The translations under genes and the position numbers were made by a program. DNA of 32,206 bases from Deltaproteobacteria bacterium (GTDB lineage Bacteria; Myxococcota_C; UBA6777): assembly GCA_002731275.1 (NCBI GenBank), contig PCBK01000053.1, positions 1-32,206 on the forward strand, written 5' to 3'. Shown piece by piece: positions 32,003 to 32,206 of this stretch (positions within the stretch are counted from its first letter, which is position 1; every line of letters starts with the position of its first letter). A model generated the notes under the pieces. It was not told the origin of the DNA. It was given only the letters and a program-made list of their open reading frames with translations, and searched no databases.

Positions 32003-32144
32003 GGGCAAGTTGCTACTTTAGGGAGCAGGGCGAGTTGCTACTTTAGGGAGCAGGGCGAGTTGCCACTTTAGGGAGCAGGGCGAGTTGCCACTCACAGGGA
32101 GCAGGGCAAGTTGCCACTCACAGGGAGCAGGGCAAGTTGCCACT
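32003..32144. repeat. 25/26-bp minisatellite (six units)
   Basis: Six GTTGC cores start at 32009, 32034, 32059, 32084, 32110 and 32136, giving periods of 25, 25, 25, 26 and 26. The unit is GGGC[A/G]AGTTGC[T/C]AC + TTTA or TCACA + GGGAGCA. The 5' units have TTTA and the 3' units TCACA, and the change in period coincides with that switch. No spacers are present, so it is not a CRISPR array. It starts 46 bp after the HEAT-like gene. Confidence 0.9.
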
Positions 32145-32206
32145 CGCCCTTACGACTGCCGCGCTCTGCTTGGCATAGTGGGCTCGCTGCCCACACCCGC
32201 TCGGGG

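Noticed and set aside
32003-32144. CRISPR-like array
   Set aside because: Units are contiguous, with no unique spacers and no cas genes in the window.

Overview
The window looks like chromosomal DNA of a Gram-negative bacterium of the myxobacterial/deltaproteobacterial type (Myxococcota or a close relative). The evidence is the gene content: secreted proteins with MopE-type CDGxDNDCDG metal-binding motifs, a MYXO-CTERM-like tail, a VWA/cysteine-repeat surface protein, leucine-rich-repeat and WD40 proteins, a REC-Hpt-REC phosphorelay protein, lipoproteins and several outer-membrane barrels. Base composition looks roughly balanced, which is low for cultured myxobacteria, so the exact lineage is uncertain. 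No rRNA, tRNA, CRISPR array, prophage or complete insertion sequence was recognised.

Layout. 1-449: a diverged 207-bp tandem duplication. 450-4365 (minus): a lipoprotein with six DUF4397-like repeats, an MscS-type channel whose stop codon lies in a MITE-like inverted-repeat element, and Dps. 4366-5165 (plus): a regulatory region with a strong sigma-54 promoter, an upstream inverted repeat, and a leader with two GGA-loop hairpins of the CsrA/RsmE type before a small coiled-coil protein. 5158-8219 (minus): two coupled LRR paralogs. 8662-10718 (minus): a phosphorelay response regulator followed by small or decayed frames. 10965-17675: VWA/MopE/Cys-repeat protein (minus), Arg/Asp-rich outer-membrane protein (plus), WD40 lipoprotein (minus). 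17845-20765 (plus): Rieske oxygenase, TerC-family protein, PECR-like SDR. 20798-23755 (minus): two outer-membrane proteins and an orphan GATC-type adenine methyltransferase. 24163-28130 (plus): a compact four-gene operon (ATP-grasp-like protein, AstE/aspartoacylase-like hydrolase, GshB-like ligase, small acidic protein). 28171-29929 (minus): membrane-anchored retropepsin-like protease and a possible small upstream gene. 30174-31957 (plus): holA and a coupled helical-repeat protein. 32003-32144: a 25/26-bp minisatellite.

The two parts most likely to be undescribed biology are the sigma-54 / GGA-hairpin leader at 4662-4892 and the ligase-hydrolase-ligase operon at 24163-28130. The operon has its own candidate sigma-54 promoter with iterated TGAAACA sites placed about as far upstream (near -120) as in the first system. 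Everything here comes from reading the sequence without database searches. Family assignments rest on motifs, and functions of the unnamed genes are inference.
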